The notes beneath the pieces are model-generated. The model did not search any database. It was not told where the DNA came from and saw only the letters and a list, made by a program, of their open reading frames with translations. From a virus, in IMG/VR virus record IMGVR_UViG_3300030380_005539, positions 63,060-127,027 of that record: 63,968 nucleotides of DNA; one strand, 5' to 3'. The position numbers and the translations under genes were made by a program. Positions 35,768-43,916 of this stretch are shown piece after piece (positions within the stretch are counted from its first letter, which is position 1; every line of letters begins with the position of its first letter).

Positions 35768-36178
35768 ATGATGAAAAGAAACCTAATAAAAAAAATTTTA
35801 AGAGAAGAAACTACTTACGAAGTAGAAAAAAATCTTTTTCCTTATACTAAAACAGATACACATAGTTCTACTGATATTGCAGTAGGTTTAATGCATAAGG
35901 CAATGAATCATTTGGCTTCTGCACTTAGAGATATAGAATCTGCAATACAATTCGCCTATGAAGCGGACACCAATAATGAAGAACTTATTGAGGGATTAGA
36001 AGATATTAGAAAATCTTTACTTCATGGTAGTGGACAAGGTGCGGGATGGAATGGTACAGAAGAACATGATAATATAATTAATGAATTAGGTTCATTAATT
36101 GAAAAGTATAGTGACGGTAACGATAACTTTAATCTAAATGGTTCTCACGATCAGAAAGCTCCTGAAGGTACTCCTTAA
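35768..36178 (+). CDS. Putative internal virion protein with leader
   Basis: This 136-residue protein has no recognised domain. Residues 1-13 (MMKRNLIKKILRE) are basic and hydrophobic and end in L-R-E, fitting the [I/L]-x-E prohead-protease site; the mature part would begin at E14. The rest is helical (KAMNHLASALRDIESAIQFAYE) with an acidic, Gly-rich end. A second ATG is the next codon. It is a lone plus-strand gene between two minus-strand units, with its end overlapping the oxygenase gene tail to tail by 50 bases. By analogy with T4 internal proteins it may be packaged in the head; this is inference from the leader. Confidence 0.55.
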   Translation: MMKRNLIKKILREETTYEVEKNLFPYTKTDTHSSTDIAVGLMHKAMNHLASALRDIESAIQFAYEADTNNEELIEGLEDIRKSLLHGSGQGAGWNGTEEHDNIINELGSLIEKYSDGNDNFNLNGSHDQKAPEGTP

Positions 36179-37055
36179 TCATATTTACCCCATCATCAAT
36201 AGTTTTAAATGATTTATCAGGTAAAAATGCTTTTTTTCCTATAATTACTGCAGGTAAAAAATCACTACCAACTTTTTTTGAAAAGGATTCATATAATACT
36301 TCATTTTCTTTATCATCTGTATCTATCTCTTTAAATTCTATATTAGATTCTTTAAGTTGGTTTTTTAAATTGTCACAGTGTGGACAACCTTTCATACTGA
36401 ATACTATTGGTACTGTTTTCATAATTATTTTTTCTGTATCTTTTATTTCTTTATTATGGCGACGTTCATATTTGTTTATTATAGGTTCAATTGCGAATAA
36501 AATCAATAGTTTAAAAAAACTTTTTACCATTAAAAAAAAGTTTTTCTTTTTATTAAGTCTTACATTTATTGTATATCTAACACCACTTTTTAAAGGTAAT
36601 GCTCCATGCCAACTCTTTATTTTTCTACCTGAAAATAAAAGAGCGTTTCCCACACCAAATTCTGAAGCATGTGCAGTTTTTTTCAACAACGGAAATACAG
36701 TACCACTACCTTCATAATTATCATTAATAAAAATTAAAATGGTATAATCATCTCCATCGTAATGATGGGGCATAGAAGGCGCATCTTTAGTATATCTAAG
36801 ACCGGCAGATCTTGTTACGTTATAATCTTTTAATTTTGGTATTTTTTTAATCTTATTTACTATAAGTTTATGTATTTCAGGAAATGTATCATTTAATGTA
36901 GATTCATAAACTGAAAGTCTAAAACTTCCATGATTTACAGTTAGTCCGAATTGATGTAAATTAGTTTCGAATAAATTCTCTATTTTTTTTGCTTCTTCTT
37001 TAGAAAATATATTAATATTTTCCCATACCATTTTATTTTTCCACATCATTTTCAA
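36129..37055 (-). CDS. 2OG-Fe(II) oxygenase fused to membrane segment and glutaredoxin
   Basis: The 308-residue fusion has three parts. Residues 80-167 form a prolyl-4-hydroxylase-like 2OG-Fe(II) dioxygenase core with iron ligands H98-Y-D100 (MPHHYDGD) and H150 (SWHGA), and R160 (GVRYTINVRL) for 2-oxoglutarate. Residues 173-193 (FFLMVKSFFKLLILFAIE) are a probable membrane helix. Residues 213-295 form a glutaredoxin domain with C224-P-H-C227 and the substrate-loop proline at P268 (FLPAVIIG). ATGs at 37055, 37049, 37046 and 37031 are possible; 37031 would follow the helicase stop without overlap. The substrate is unknown: a protein, a nucleobase or a cell-envelope component. The membrane helix suggests action at the host inner membrane. 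Confidence 0.85.
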   Translation of the reverse strand: MKMMWKNKMVWENINIFSKEEAKKIENLFETNLHQFGLTVNHGSFRLSVYESTLNDTFPEIHKLIVNKIKKIPKLKDYNVTRSAGLRYTKDAPSMPHHYDGDDYTILIFINDNYEGSGTVFPLLKKTAHASEFGVGNALLFSGRKIKSWHGALPLKSGVRYTINVRLNKKKNFFLMVKSFFKLLILFAIEPIINKYERRHNKEIKDTEKIIMKTVPIVFSMKGCPHCDNLKNQLKESNIEFKEIDTDDKENEVLYESFSKKVGSDFLPAVIIGKKAFLPDKSFKTIDDGVNMIKEYLQELSDRENHLD

Positions 37056-38850
37056 TCTTTTTAATAAATTCTTCTATAATATTTTCTTCACCCATAATAG
37101 TTCCGATGATTTTCTTTTTTTCATTTAAAATATCCCACACTAATGTGTCTATTGTTTCATCTATTAACATATAATATATATTAACTGTTTTATTTTGACC
37201 TATCCTATATGCTCTATCTTCCGCTTGTTCATGATTTCCCGGTACCCAGTCTAATGAATTCATAATTACTATCTCTGCAGCAGTTAAGGTTAATCCTACA
37301 CCGGCAGCCTTTATTTGTCCTACGAAAACTTTACAATTATCATCTTCTTGAAATCTATCAACCGCCAATTGTTTTTGTTTATCTGACATTCCTCCCCTTA
37401 TACAAACACACTTATCTCCAAAATACCTAATAAACGCATCCATTTCGTCATTGAAGTTACAAAATATAATAGTTTTTTTATTTAGTTCTAATGCTTCTTC
37501 TACTTTTTCTATAGTATATGGAACAGTTTCCATAGCTATAAAAGTTCTTAACAATGTAGCTTCTACTAAATCTCTTGCGGGATTACCTTTTTTACCATCT
37601 ACTTTACGTTGTGCCAAATATTCTTCCCACACATTTTTATAACCGTCTACATTTTGTAATTCTAAATAAATTGGTGTTATAAGTTTATCTGGTAAATCTA
37701 ATACTTCTTCTTTTTTACGTCTTAAGATAGTTCTTTTAGTTTTTTGTGCTAATTCTTCTAAATTAGAAGCACCTTTAGTTACCCAAACAAACCTACCACC
37801 TTTTTTAAATCTTACTCCTTCACAATAAGTTCTAGCATAATGTACCCAATTATTTGCAACCCCACATTCTATTATGGATAAAAGATTATAATAGTCCATT
37901 GGTCTATTAGCGATGGGTGTACCTGTTAACAACCAACATCTTTTAGGAGAAAATCTTTTTGAAATATCTTTTAAAATTTTACCCCTTATACTTTTATGAT
38001 TTTTTACAAAGTGTGCTTCATCTAATATTATTAGATCTGGATTAAATTCAACTATTTCTCTTCTTAATTCCCAGTCTTCATATTTTTTACCTCTTTCTTC
38101 TATAGTATGAAAATTTTTTAATATATCATAATTTATAATAGTAAATCTATCTGGATCCCAATGTTTTCCCTTTATTATGGAGACATCTTCACAAAAGTTT
38201 TGTACTTCTCTCATCCAATTTATTTTTAAAGATGCTGGACAAACAATTAAAACTCTTTCTGCATTACATTCTAATGCAGCAACTATAGATTGATATGTTT
38301 TACCTAAACCCATATCATCCGCCAAAATACATTTTTTATTTTTTAATAAAAATTCTATACCTTCTTCTTGATGTTTAAATGCTCTCCAACCCCTTTTATC
38401 TAAATCTATGTACTTTTCAAAGTCTACTTCTACTTCTACTTCCTCATAGTGAATATCTTCAATTAATTGAGTTTTAGGTATCCATATTAATTTAACTTCT
38501 TTTTGATTTTTATAAAATTTACATATTGCGTGTATTGCTTTATCACTTTCTGCCAATATAGTTTCTACTAATATTTTATTAATTGGTGTAGTCAATTTAT
38601 ACTCTTCTTTTAATTGATTTGAAAAATATTCAGTGATTTCTACAATTTTATTAATATTTTTAGGTATGTAATTAAAATAATTAGTAATATATTTTGTTTG
38701 ACTATTAGTTAAAAAATATGATTTTTCGGTTTGATATTTTTTCTTTATATAATTAATATAGGGATTCTTACCATTATATGTAACTAATAGTTCTTCAATT
38801 TTCAATCCTTTAATGTCTTTTATATCTAACATATTTCTAATTATAATCAT
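37033..38850 (-). CDS. SNF2-family DNA helicase/translocase
   Basis: This superfamily-2 ATPase has 605 residues. Motif I ADDMGLGKT lies near residue 180, motif Ia is VLIVCPASL, motif II DEAHFVKN near 278, and motif III LLTGTPIANRP follows. The C-terminal half has VFVGQIKAAGVGLTLTAAE (motif V) and HEQAEDRAYRIGQ (motif VI), the hallmark of SNF2/SMARCAL1-type enzymes. It probably remodels replication forks or recombination intermediates, like T4 UvsW in role though not in family. The start at 38850 has ATATTTAT on its own strand 13 bases upstream; MLDIKD six codons later is an alternative start. Its end is next to or overlaps the oxygenase start, so the two are co-expressed. Confidence 0.9.
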   Translation of the reverse strand: MIIIRNMLDIKDIKGLKIEELLVTYNGKNPYINYIKKKYQTEKSYFLTNSQTKYITNYFNYIPKNINKIVEITEYFSNQLKEEYKLTTPINKILVETILAESDKAIHAICKFYKNQKEVKLIWIPKTQLIEDIHYEEVEVEVDFEKYIDLDKRGWRAFKHQEEGIEFLLKNKKCILADDMGLGKTYQSIVAALECNAERVLIVCPASLKINWMREVQNFCEDVSIIKGKHWDPDRFTIINYDILKNFHTIEERGKKYEDWELRREIVEFNPDLIILDEAHFVKNHKSIRGKILKDISKRFSPKRCWLLTGTPIANRPMDYYNLLSIIECGVANNWVHYARTYCEGVRFKKGGRFVWVTKGASNLEELAQKTKRTILRRKKEEVLDLPDKLITPIYLELQNVDGYKNVWEEYLAQRKVDGKKGNPARDLVEATLLRTFIAMETVPYTIEKVEEALELNKKTIIFCNFNDEMDAFIRYFGDKCVCIRGGMSDKQKQLAVDRFQEDDNCKVFVGQIKAAGVGLTLTAAEIVIMNSLDWVPGNHEQAEDRAYRIGQNKTVNIYYMLIDETIDTLVWDILNEKKKIIGTIMGEENIIEEFIKKIENDVEK

Positions 38851-38863
38851 TTTTTTGCAAAGT

Positions 38864-38875
38864 ATAAATATTTAT
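38864..38875. promoter_or_regulatory. Palindromic ATAAATATTTAT divergent element
   Basis: This 12-base perfect palindrome contains ATATTTAT on both strands, 13 bases from the minus-strand ATG at 38850 and 13 bases from the plus-strand ATG at 38889. One site can therefore serve both the helicase and the neck gene. Confidence 0.5.
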
Positions 38876-38888
38876 AGGTAAAAGATAC

Positions 38889-39410
38889 ATGAAAAATAAC
38901 AGAAAAGTCCCAATTACGAGAGTAAACAAGTTTTTTTCACAAGAAGATTTTAATTTAGAAGTAGATTTTGGTAGAGAATGGTTAGAGGGTGACATAAACA
39001 TTAAAGTAGTTCTTTTTCAAGTAGATCAAAGTAAATCATTAACTGATGATATATATGGAGAATCTGCACCTAATGAAATAAGATTTAAAACACCGGTTGA
39101 ATTGACTGTTAATTTCCAAATGGAATCTCCTAAAAATGAGGCTTGGAATCCTAATGGTAGTTTAAGACATTTAGAACATGGTAATCTAACTTTAGGCGTA
39201 TATCAGTCACATTTAGATGAATTAGGTGTTGAGATTAATTATGGGGATTATATAGGATATCATGAAACTGAAGATAAAATGACTTACTGGACAGTATCTA
39301 ATAATGGTATAATAACATCAGACAACGCACACACTATTGCAGGTTATAAAGGTTTTTACAGAACTGTGACATGTGTACCTACACCTGAAGATGAATTTAA
39401 AGGTATTTAA
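38889..39410 (+). CDS. Probable gp14-like neck protein
   Basis: This 173-residue protein lies directly before a clear gp15-like gene, where T4 has gene 14. Features in keeping with gp14 are IYGESAPNEIRFKTPVEL near residues 57-74, an aromatic beta-rich centre, and a GDYIGYHETEDKMTYWTVSN segment like the 'GDxIYFP....FEVxxV' region of gp14 homologues. It is shorter than T4 gp14 (256 aa), so the call is tentative. The expected role is completion of the neck after DNA packaging, bound to gp13. The next gene follows after five bases. Confidence 0.55.
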   Translation: MKNNRKVPITRVNKFFSQEDFNLEVDFGREWLEGDINIKVVLFQVDQSKSLTDDIYGESAPNEIRFKTPVELTVNFQMESPKNEAWNPNGSLRHLEHGNLTLGVYQSHLDELGVEINYGDYIGYHETEDKMTYWTVSNNGIITSDNAHTIAGYKGFYRTVTCVPTPEDEFKGI

Positions 39411-39415
39411 TTAAA

Positions 39416-40447
39416 ATGGGACTTCCTAAGAATTATAGAAAAAATTTAAAATTTACCCCTACTCCAGAGGGTTTTGAGGCTAGACAAAATATATTAAATG
39501 ATATTGCTAATCCTGGTACATATCTACCTAAAGGTATTTTACACGAAGATATGGATAGAGAGTTTGTTCAATATATGGAGGATGATATAAGTTTAGTTTT
39601 AAATGGTGAAAAAGTACCAGTTATTTTTTTAAGTATACAAAGATGGGCAGAATTTGCAAAAACTTGGCAATTTTCAGATGAATACAAAAATATTACAATG
39701 CCCTTTATTACCATAATAAGAAAACCAGATGCACAAACTGGTACTAATTATGCGGGAACTTTTAATGTGCCAGGAAAACCTACGTTTACATATATGAAAA
39801 TACCTACATGGGATGGTAATATAAAAAGTTTTGACATTTATAAAATACCACAACCTATTTCTGTAGATTTAAACTATGAAGTTAGATTATTCTGTACAAG
39901 AATGAGAGATTTAAATGTGTTAAATAGATTAATGTTAGACTCATTTTCTGCAGGTGAAAAATATATTAGGGTAAATGGTCACCCAATACCACTTATGATG
40001 GATAGTATAGGTGATGAAAGTTCTATACAAAATTTAGATGAGAAAAGATACTACGTACAATTATTCAGTATAAAAATGTTAGGTTATTTATTAGATCCAA
40101 AACAGTTTGAGGTGACACCAGCAATTAGTAGGGCAATTACTTTCTTTGAAATTGCAGAAAATGTTAATTTAGCTACCCACCAGATTAAAGAAAGAGAAGA
40201 AGACACATCAATCGAATTAAATATTCAATTTGCACCAGGTATTAATGTTTTCCAACTATCAATTGAAAACGACTCCATTTACAGTAGTGTTTCACAACAA
40301 AATATTAGTAACTTTACTGTTACAGTAAATGGTAACGTAAAAACATTACCTTTTGATGTTTCTTATGGAGATTCATTAGAAATTACAATAACAAAATTAG
40401 ATGTAGCAAATCCTGCATTTTTAACAGTAATAGGAAACGCAAAATGA
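39416..40447 (+). CDS. gp15-like tail completion / sheath stabiliser
   Basis: The 343-residue protein aligns by eye with T4 gp15 over its central part. KVPVIFLSIQRWAEFAKTW corresponds to VPITYASKEHFMMKLNKW, MPFITIIRKPD to LPRINLHLVDF, SVDLNYEVRLFCTRMRDLN to MIYELSIFTRYEDDM, and NLDEKRYYVQLFSIKMLGYLL to NLSRRRIEWSLTFEVNGWMYP. gp15 caps the tail tube and sheath and docks to the neck. About 70 extra C-terminal residues (from INVFQLSIENDS) look like a small beta domain absent from T4. The last four bases (ATGA) overlap the next gene, so the two are coupled. Confidence 0.8.
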   Translation: MGLPKNYRKNLKFTPTPEGFEARQNILNDIANPGTYLPKGILHEDMDREFVQYMEDDISLVLNGEKVPVIFLSIQRWAEFAKTWQFSDEYKNITMPFITIIRKPDAQTGTNYAGTFNVPGKPTFTYMKIPTWDGNIKSFDIYKIPQPISVDLNYEVRLFCTRMRDLNVLNRLMLDSFSAGEKYIRVNGHPIPLMMDSIGDESSIQNLDEKRYYVQLFSIKMLGYLLDPKQFEVTPAISRAITFFEIAENVNLATHQIKEREEDTSIELNIQFAPGINVFQLSIENDSIYSSVSQQNISNFTVTVNGNVKTLPFDVSYGDSLEITITKLDVANPAFLTVIGNAK

Positions 40448-40734
40448 AAAGGATAGTTAGAAATTATGTAGTAAGAGATCCTAAACCTATAATGGACGCA
40501 ATACTTAGGGGAGTAAGTAATTATAATGCAATTAGTATAAAACCTTCTATTAAAGGACAAACTATATTTGATGAAATTAAAGTTAACATTAATGATGTAG
40601 AAAAAACGGAATTATATGTTAACGGTTTAAGGTATGTCGTTAATACGGATTATAACATAGAAGATAATAAACTTATATGGTTAGGTGATTTTGAATTAAC
40701 TCCAGATTTTGATTTAGTTTTAATAGTGAGATAA
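40444..40734 (+). CDS. Small structural-region hypothetical protein (96 aa)
   Basis: No family is recognised. The protein is beta-rich (IKVNINDVEKTELYVNGLRY, NKLIWLGDFEL, FDLVLIVR) with a basic start (KRIVRNYVVRD). It is translationally coupled to the gp15-like gene (ATGA overlap), which implies matched expression and perhaps a role in the terminator or sheath ring. The C-terminal pattern is similar to the small beta domain at the end of the upstream protein, but the similarity is weak. Confidence 0.5.
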   Translation: MKRIVRNYVVRDPKPIMDAILRGVSNYNAISIKPSIKGQTIFDEIKVNINDVEKTELYVNGLRYVVNTDYNIEDNKLIWLGDFELTPDFDLVLIVR

Positions 40735-40735
40735 T

Positions 40736-40894
40736 TTATCTTACCACTTCACCGTACAAATCTTTTTTAGGGACACATTTTTCTTTTATTATTTTTTCTA
40801 CAAATGCAAACATTTTTAATCCATTTTCTTCACAATAAGTTTTTAACAATAAATGTGTTTTGGGTGTAATTTTAAGATTTTTAGTCCTTTTCAT
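40736..40894 (-). CDS. Ribbon-helix-helix small regulator (52 aa)
   Basis: This short minus-strand gene encodes a 52-residue protein: MKRTKNLKITPKTHLLLKTY, then CEENGLKMFAFVEKIIKEKC. A short beta strand followed by two helices with the G-x-K-x-x-x-F-V-E turn is the ribbon-helix-helix (Arc/MetJ/CopG) plan. Such proteins bind DNA as dimers through the strand. It is surrounded by plus-strand tail genes. A TACTTTTG -7-like box upstream (40918-40925 on the minus strand) overlaps three copies of AGTATGA, so it probably represses itself and perhaps the sheath gene beyond. The rest of the gap up to 41038 holds no other gene. Confidence 0.7.
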   Translation of the reverse strand: MKRTKNLKITPKTHLLLKTYCEENGLKMFAFVEKIIKEKCVPKKDLYGEVVR

Positions 40895-40910
40895 AGTTGT
40901 TTTTTATATA

Positions 40911-40941
40911 AGTATGACAAAAGTATGAAAAATATCATACT
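40911..40941. promoter_or_regulatory. Candidate operator of the ribbon-helix-helix regulator
   Basis: AGTATGA occurs at 40911-40917 and 40922-40928 (11 bases apart, about one helical turn), and its inverse TCATACT is at 40935-40941. Tandem and inverted half-sites at helical spacing are usual for ribbon-helix-helix operators. The second heptamer overlaps the minus-strand TACTTTTG box. Confidence 0.5.
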
Positions 40942-40988
40942 AAATATCTGAATATTAAAATAATTCACTTACTTTCAAAAATAATTGC

Positions 40989-40996
40989 ATATTTAT
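40989..40996 (+). promoter_or_regulatory. ATATTTAT upstream element
   Basis: Followed by AATAAAA, 42 bases before the sheath ATG at 41039; the leader between them is nearly all A and T. Confidence 0.5.
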
Positions 40997-41038
40997 AATA
41001 AAAACAAAATAATAAAAAAGATTAAAATAAAAAATTAA

Positions 41039-43864
41039 ATGGCTTCAACAAATAGAATTTTCGTTAGTCCAGGTGTTTTTACATCAGAAAAGGATTTAAC
41101 ATTCGTAACAAGACAAGTGGGGGTAACTACATTAGGTTTACTAGGGGAAACACCTAAAGGTCCTGCATTTGAACCAGTATTCATTTCTAATTATGATGAA
41201 TTCACATCATATTTTGGTAACCTAAACCCTGAAAAATATAAAGGTAATGGGTATCCAAAATATGAACTTAACTATATAGCTAGATCGTTTTTAACACAAA
41301 CAAATCAACTTTATGTTAGTAGAGTATTAGGATTATCAGGATATAAAGCAGGTAATGCTTGGTGTATTACATTGGATGCAGAGTTTGATCCATCAACAGA
41401 AGAAGTAATAGGTACTACTTCTTATCCTACATTATTAACTTATAGTGCGAGTACAGGTGGAACACCAGTTACAATGACATTTAGTGATCCTCTTTTACAA
41501 GAATTATATGATCAAGGGGAAATTAGTAATAGTTTTTCTGCAATAGGTTTAAGTGCAACTGGTGATACTATATCAATAACTTCACCTAAATATATAGAAG
41601 TGGGTAGTGACTTTTCTGGTGCTACTTTCTCAATGGAAGTTACTTCAACATCTGGTTCTACACCAGGTTTTGTAACAGGTGTTACTTCAGGTACAGTAGT
41701 AACTTATACTGCATCATCTTATGATATTGATGGTAGTGTGGTTGCCACTTTAAGATCTAGAGGTAATTATGGTGGAGATCAAATATTAGATTACACAGTA
41801 TCAGGTATAACAGATGTAAGTATGACAAATACATCCTCAATTGTAACTAACCCTTTTGGTAGTTTTACAATAAATGGTACAACAAGTAGTGGTGTTGACT
41901 TTGATTATAATGTGTCTTTAGATAAGACTAAAAAGAACTATTTACCTAATGTTTTTGGTGTTAGTTCACAAGATAAAGAAACAGAACTTTTTGTAGAAGA
42001 ATTGTTCATTAACAGTTTAGATGATTTAAATACTGCTGGTAAAGTAAGAGGTTTAAACATTGATTTTGTTAGAATAAGTGCAGATTCTACTTATAATTTA
42101 AGTAATTATGAAGAAAAATATCAGTCTGCAGCTTCCCCATACGTATTATCTGAATTAAGGGGTAATAAACTTCAGAGATTATTTAGATTTATTACAATAT
42201 CTGATGGTAATGCAGCTAACAGAGATATTAAATTTTCTATTATCAACATTAAACCAGATGATAAAACATTTGATTTAATAGTAAGAAGATATAATGATAA
42301 TGACGCCAATCTAAGTGTTTTAGAGAAATTTTCTAAACTTTCTTTAGACCCTACAGATAACGGATTTATTGGTAGAAAAATTGGTACGTCAGATGGTGAA
42401 TTCCCATTAAGAAGTAATTATATTATGGTAGATATGGCAACCGATTACCCAACTAATGGTGTACCTGCAGGTTTTGAGGGAGTACAAGTCAGAGACTATA
42501 TCGGTGATACTACGGCATTACCACCACAAATAGAGTATGGTACAAAATACCCTTCATTGAATAACTCACAAATAAGAAAATACTATTTAGGTCTTAATAC
42601 GACTATTGGTGTAGATCAAGATTTCTTCGATTACAAAGGATTAGACGCAGTAACTAAAGTAGCGTATACTGGTAAATCGGATGGTTTTCACTTAGACGTA
42701 AACGCAAAAGGGGCAGAAATATCAGCAGGTAATGATAGTTATTTTCCATCATTACAAGTAGGTATATCAGCATTTACTACTGAAGCATCTTTACAAAGTG
42801 GGCCATATGAAAAAGTAACTGCTAGGAAATTTACTTTCGCACCATACGGTGGTTTTGATGGTTGGGATGTGTATCGTTTAGACAGAACAAATACTGACTC
42901 ATATACCAAAACTGGTAGTAAGGGTAATGAAGGTTTACTTAATGGAACGTTTACAACTTATACTACTTCTGAAGGAGATGATGGTATAACTTCAGATTAC
43001 TTTGCATATTTAGAAGGAATATATACTTATAATAATCCAGAAGCAGTAAATATAAATGTTTTTGCAACACCAGGATTAGATTTAAGAGATCAACCTTCCT
43101 TAATTGATGCAGCGGTTGATATGGTTGAAAATGATAGAGCAGATTCATTGTATGTAATTACTACACCAGATACTAGTAGCGATGGAGAAACTGTTTTAAC
43201 ACCAGATGAAGCAACAGGAATATTAGATGATTCAGGAATAGATAGTAACTATTCTGCAACTTACTTCCCTTGGTTACAGATGAATGATACAGAAAATAAT
43301 CAATACATTTGGTTACCACCAACATTAGAAGTTGTTAGAAACATTGCATTAACGGATAACGTAGCGTTCCCTTGGTTCGCAGCAGCTGGTTTAAACAGAG
43401 GTACTACAAATGCAATTAAAGCGAGAACAAAATTAACTTTAGATCAAAGAGATGATTTATATGAAGGAAGAATTAATCCAATGGCAACATTCTCAGATGT
43501 AGGTGTTTGTATTTGGGGTAATAAAACCTTACAATCTAAAGATACGGCACTTAACAGAATTAATGTTAGAAGATTGTTATTACAAGCTAGAAAACTTATT
43601 TCGGCAGTATCTATTAGATTATTATTCGAACAGAATGATGATGTTGTAAGAAATCAATTCCTTTCATTAGTTAATCCAATATTGGATAATATTAGAAAAG
43701 AAAGAGGTTTAACTGACTTTAGAGTTGTATTAGATGATACACCAGAATCTATCGACAGAAATGAATTAAATGGTAGAATATTCATTAAACCGACAAGATC
43801 TTTAGAGTACATTAGTATTGAATTTAATATTACTAATACTGGAGCATCTTTTGATGATATCTAA
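41039..43864 (+). CDS. Tail sheath protein, gp18-like
   Basis: The 941-residue contractile sheath subunit is much longer than T4 gp18 (659 aa). The N-terminus (FVSPGVFTSEKDLTFVTRQ ... LGLLGETPKGPAFEP) and the region with AFPWFAAAGLNRGTTNAI, NPMATFSDVGVCIWGNKTL and INVRRLLLQARKLISA are diagnostic of sheath proteins. The C-terminus (ELNGRIFIKPTRSLEYISIE) is the strand that invades neighbouring subunits. The extra length lies mainly in inserted domains between about residues 110 and 330, which should face outward on the tail. The gene has its own ATATTTAT element and a strong terminator, as expected for a very abundant protein. Confidence 0.93.
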   Translation: MASTNRIFVSPGVFTSEKDLTFVTRQVGVTTLGLLGETPKGPAFEPVFISNYDEFTSYFGNLNPEKYKGNGYPKYELNYIARSFLTQTNQLYVSRVLGLSGYKAGNAWCITLDAEFDPSTEEVIGTTSYPTLLTYSASTGGTPVTMTFSDPLLQELYDQGEISNSFSAIGLSATGDTISITSPKYIEVGSDFSGATFSMEVTSTSGSTPGFVTGVTSGTVVTYTASSYDIDGSVVATLRSRGNYGGDQILDYTVSGITDVSMTNTSSIVTNPFGSFTINGTTSSGVDFDYNVSLDKTKKNYLPNVFGVSSQDKETELFVEELFINSLDDLNTAGKVRGLNIDFVRISADSTYNLSNYEEKYQSAASPYVLSELRGNKLQRLFRFITISDGNAANRDIKFSIINIKPDDKTFDLIVRRYNDNDANLSVLEKFSKLSLDPTDNGFIGRKIGTSDGEFPLRSNYIMVDMATDYPTNGVPAGFEGVQVRDYIGDTTALPPQIEYGTKYPSLNNSQIRKYYLGLNTTIGVDQDFFDYKGLDAVTKVAYTGKSDGFHLDVNAKGAEISAGNDSYFPSLQVGISAFTTEASLQSGPYEKVTARKFTFAPYGGFDGWDVYRLDRTNTDSYTKTGSKGNEGLLNGTFTTYTTSEGDDGITSDYFAYLEGIYTYNNPEAVNINVFATPGLDLRDQPSLIDAAVDMVENDRADSLYVITTPDTSSDGETVLTPDEATGILDDSGIDSNYSATYFPWLQMNDTENNQYIWLPPTLEVVRNIALTDNVAFPWFAAAGLNRGTTNAIKARTKLTLDQRDDLYEGRINPMATFSDVGVCIWGNKTLQSKDTALNRINVRRLLLQARKLISAVSIRLLFEQNDDVVRNQFLSLVNPILDNIRKERGLTDFRVVLDDTPESIDRNELNGRIFIKPTRSLEYISIEFNITNTGASFDDI

Positions 43865-43885
43865 AATAAATAAAATATAATTATA

Positions 43886-43912
43886 AGGTGGGATTATTCC
43901 CACCTTTTTTTT
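43886..43912 (+). terminator. Intrinsic terminator after the sheath gene
   Basis: The perfect 8-bp stem AGGTGGGA / TCCCACCT with a TTAT loop is followed by eight T residues. It lies 22 bases after the sheath stop and reaches almost to the start of the next gene. Confidence 0.9.
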
Positions 43913-43916
43913 GTCT

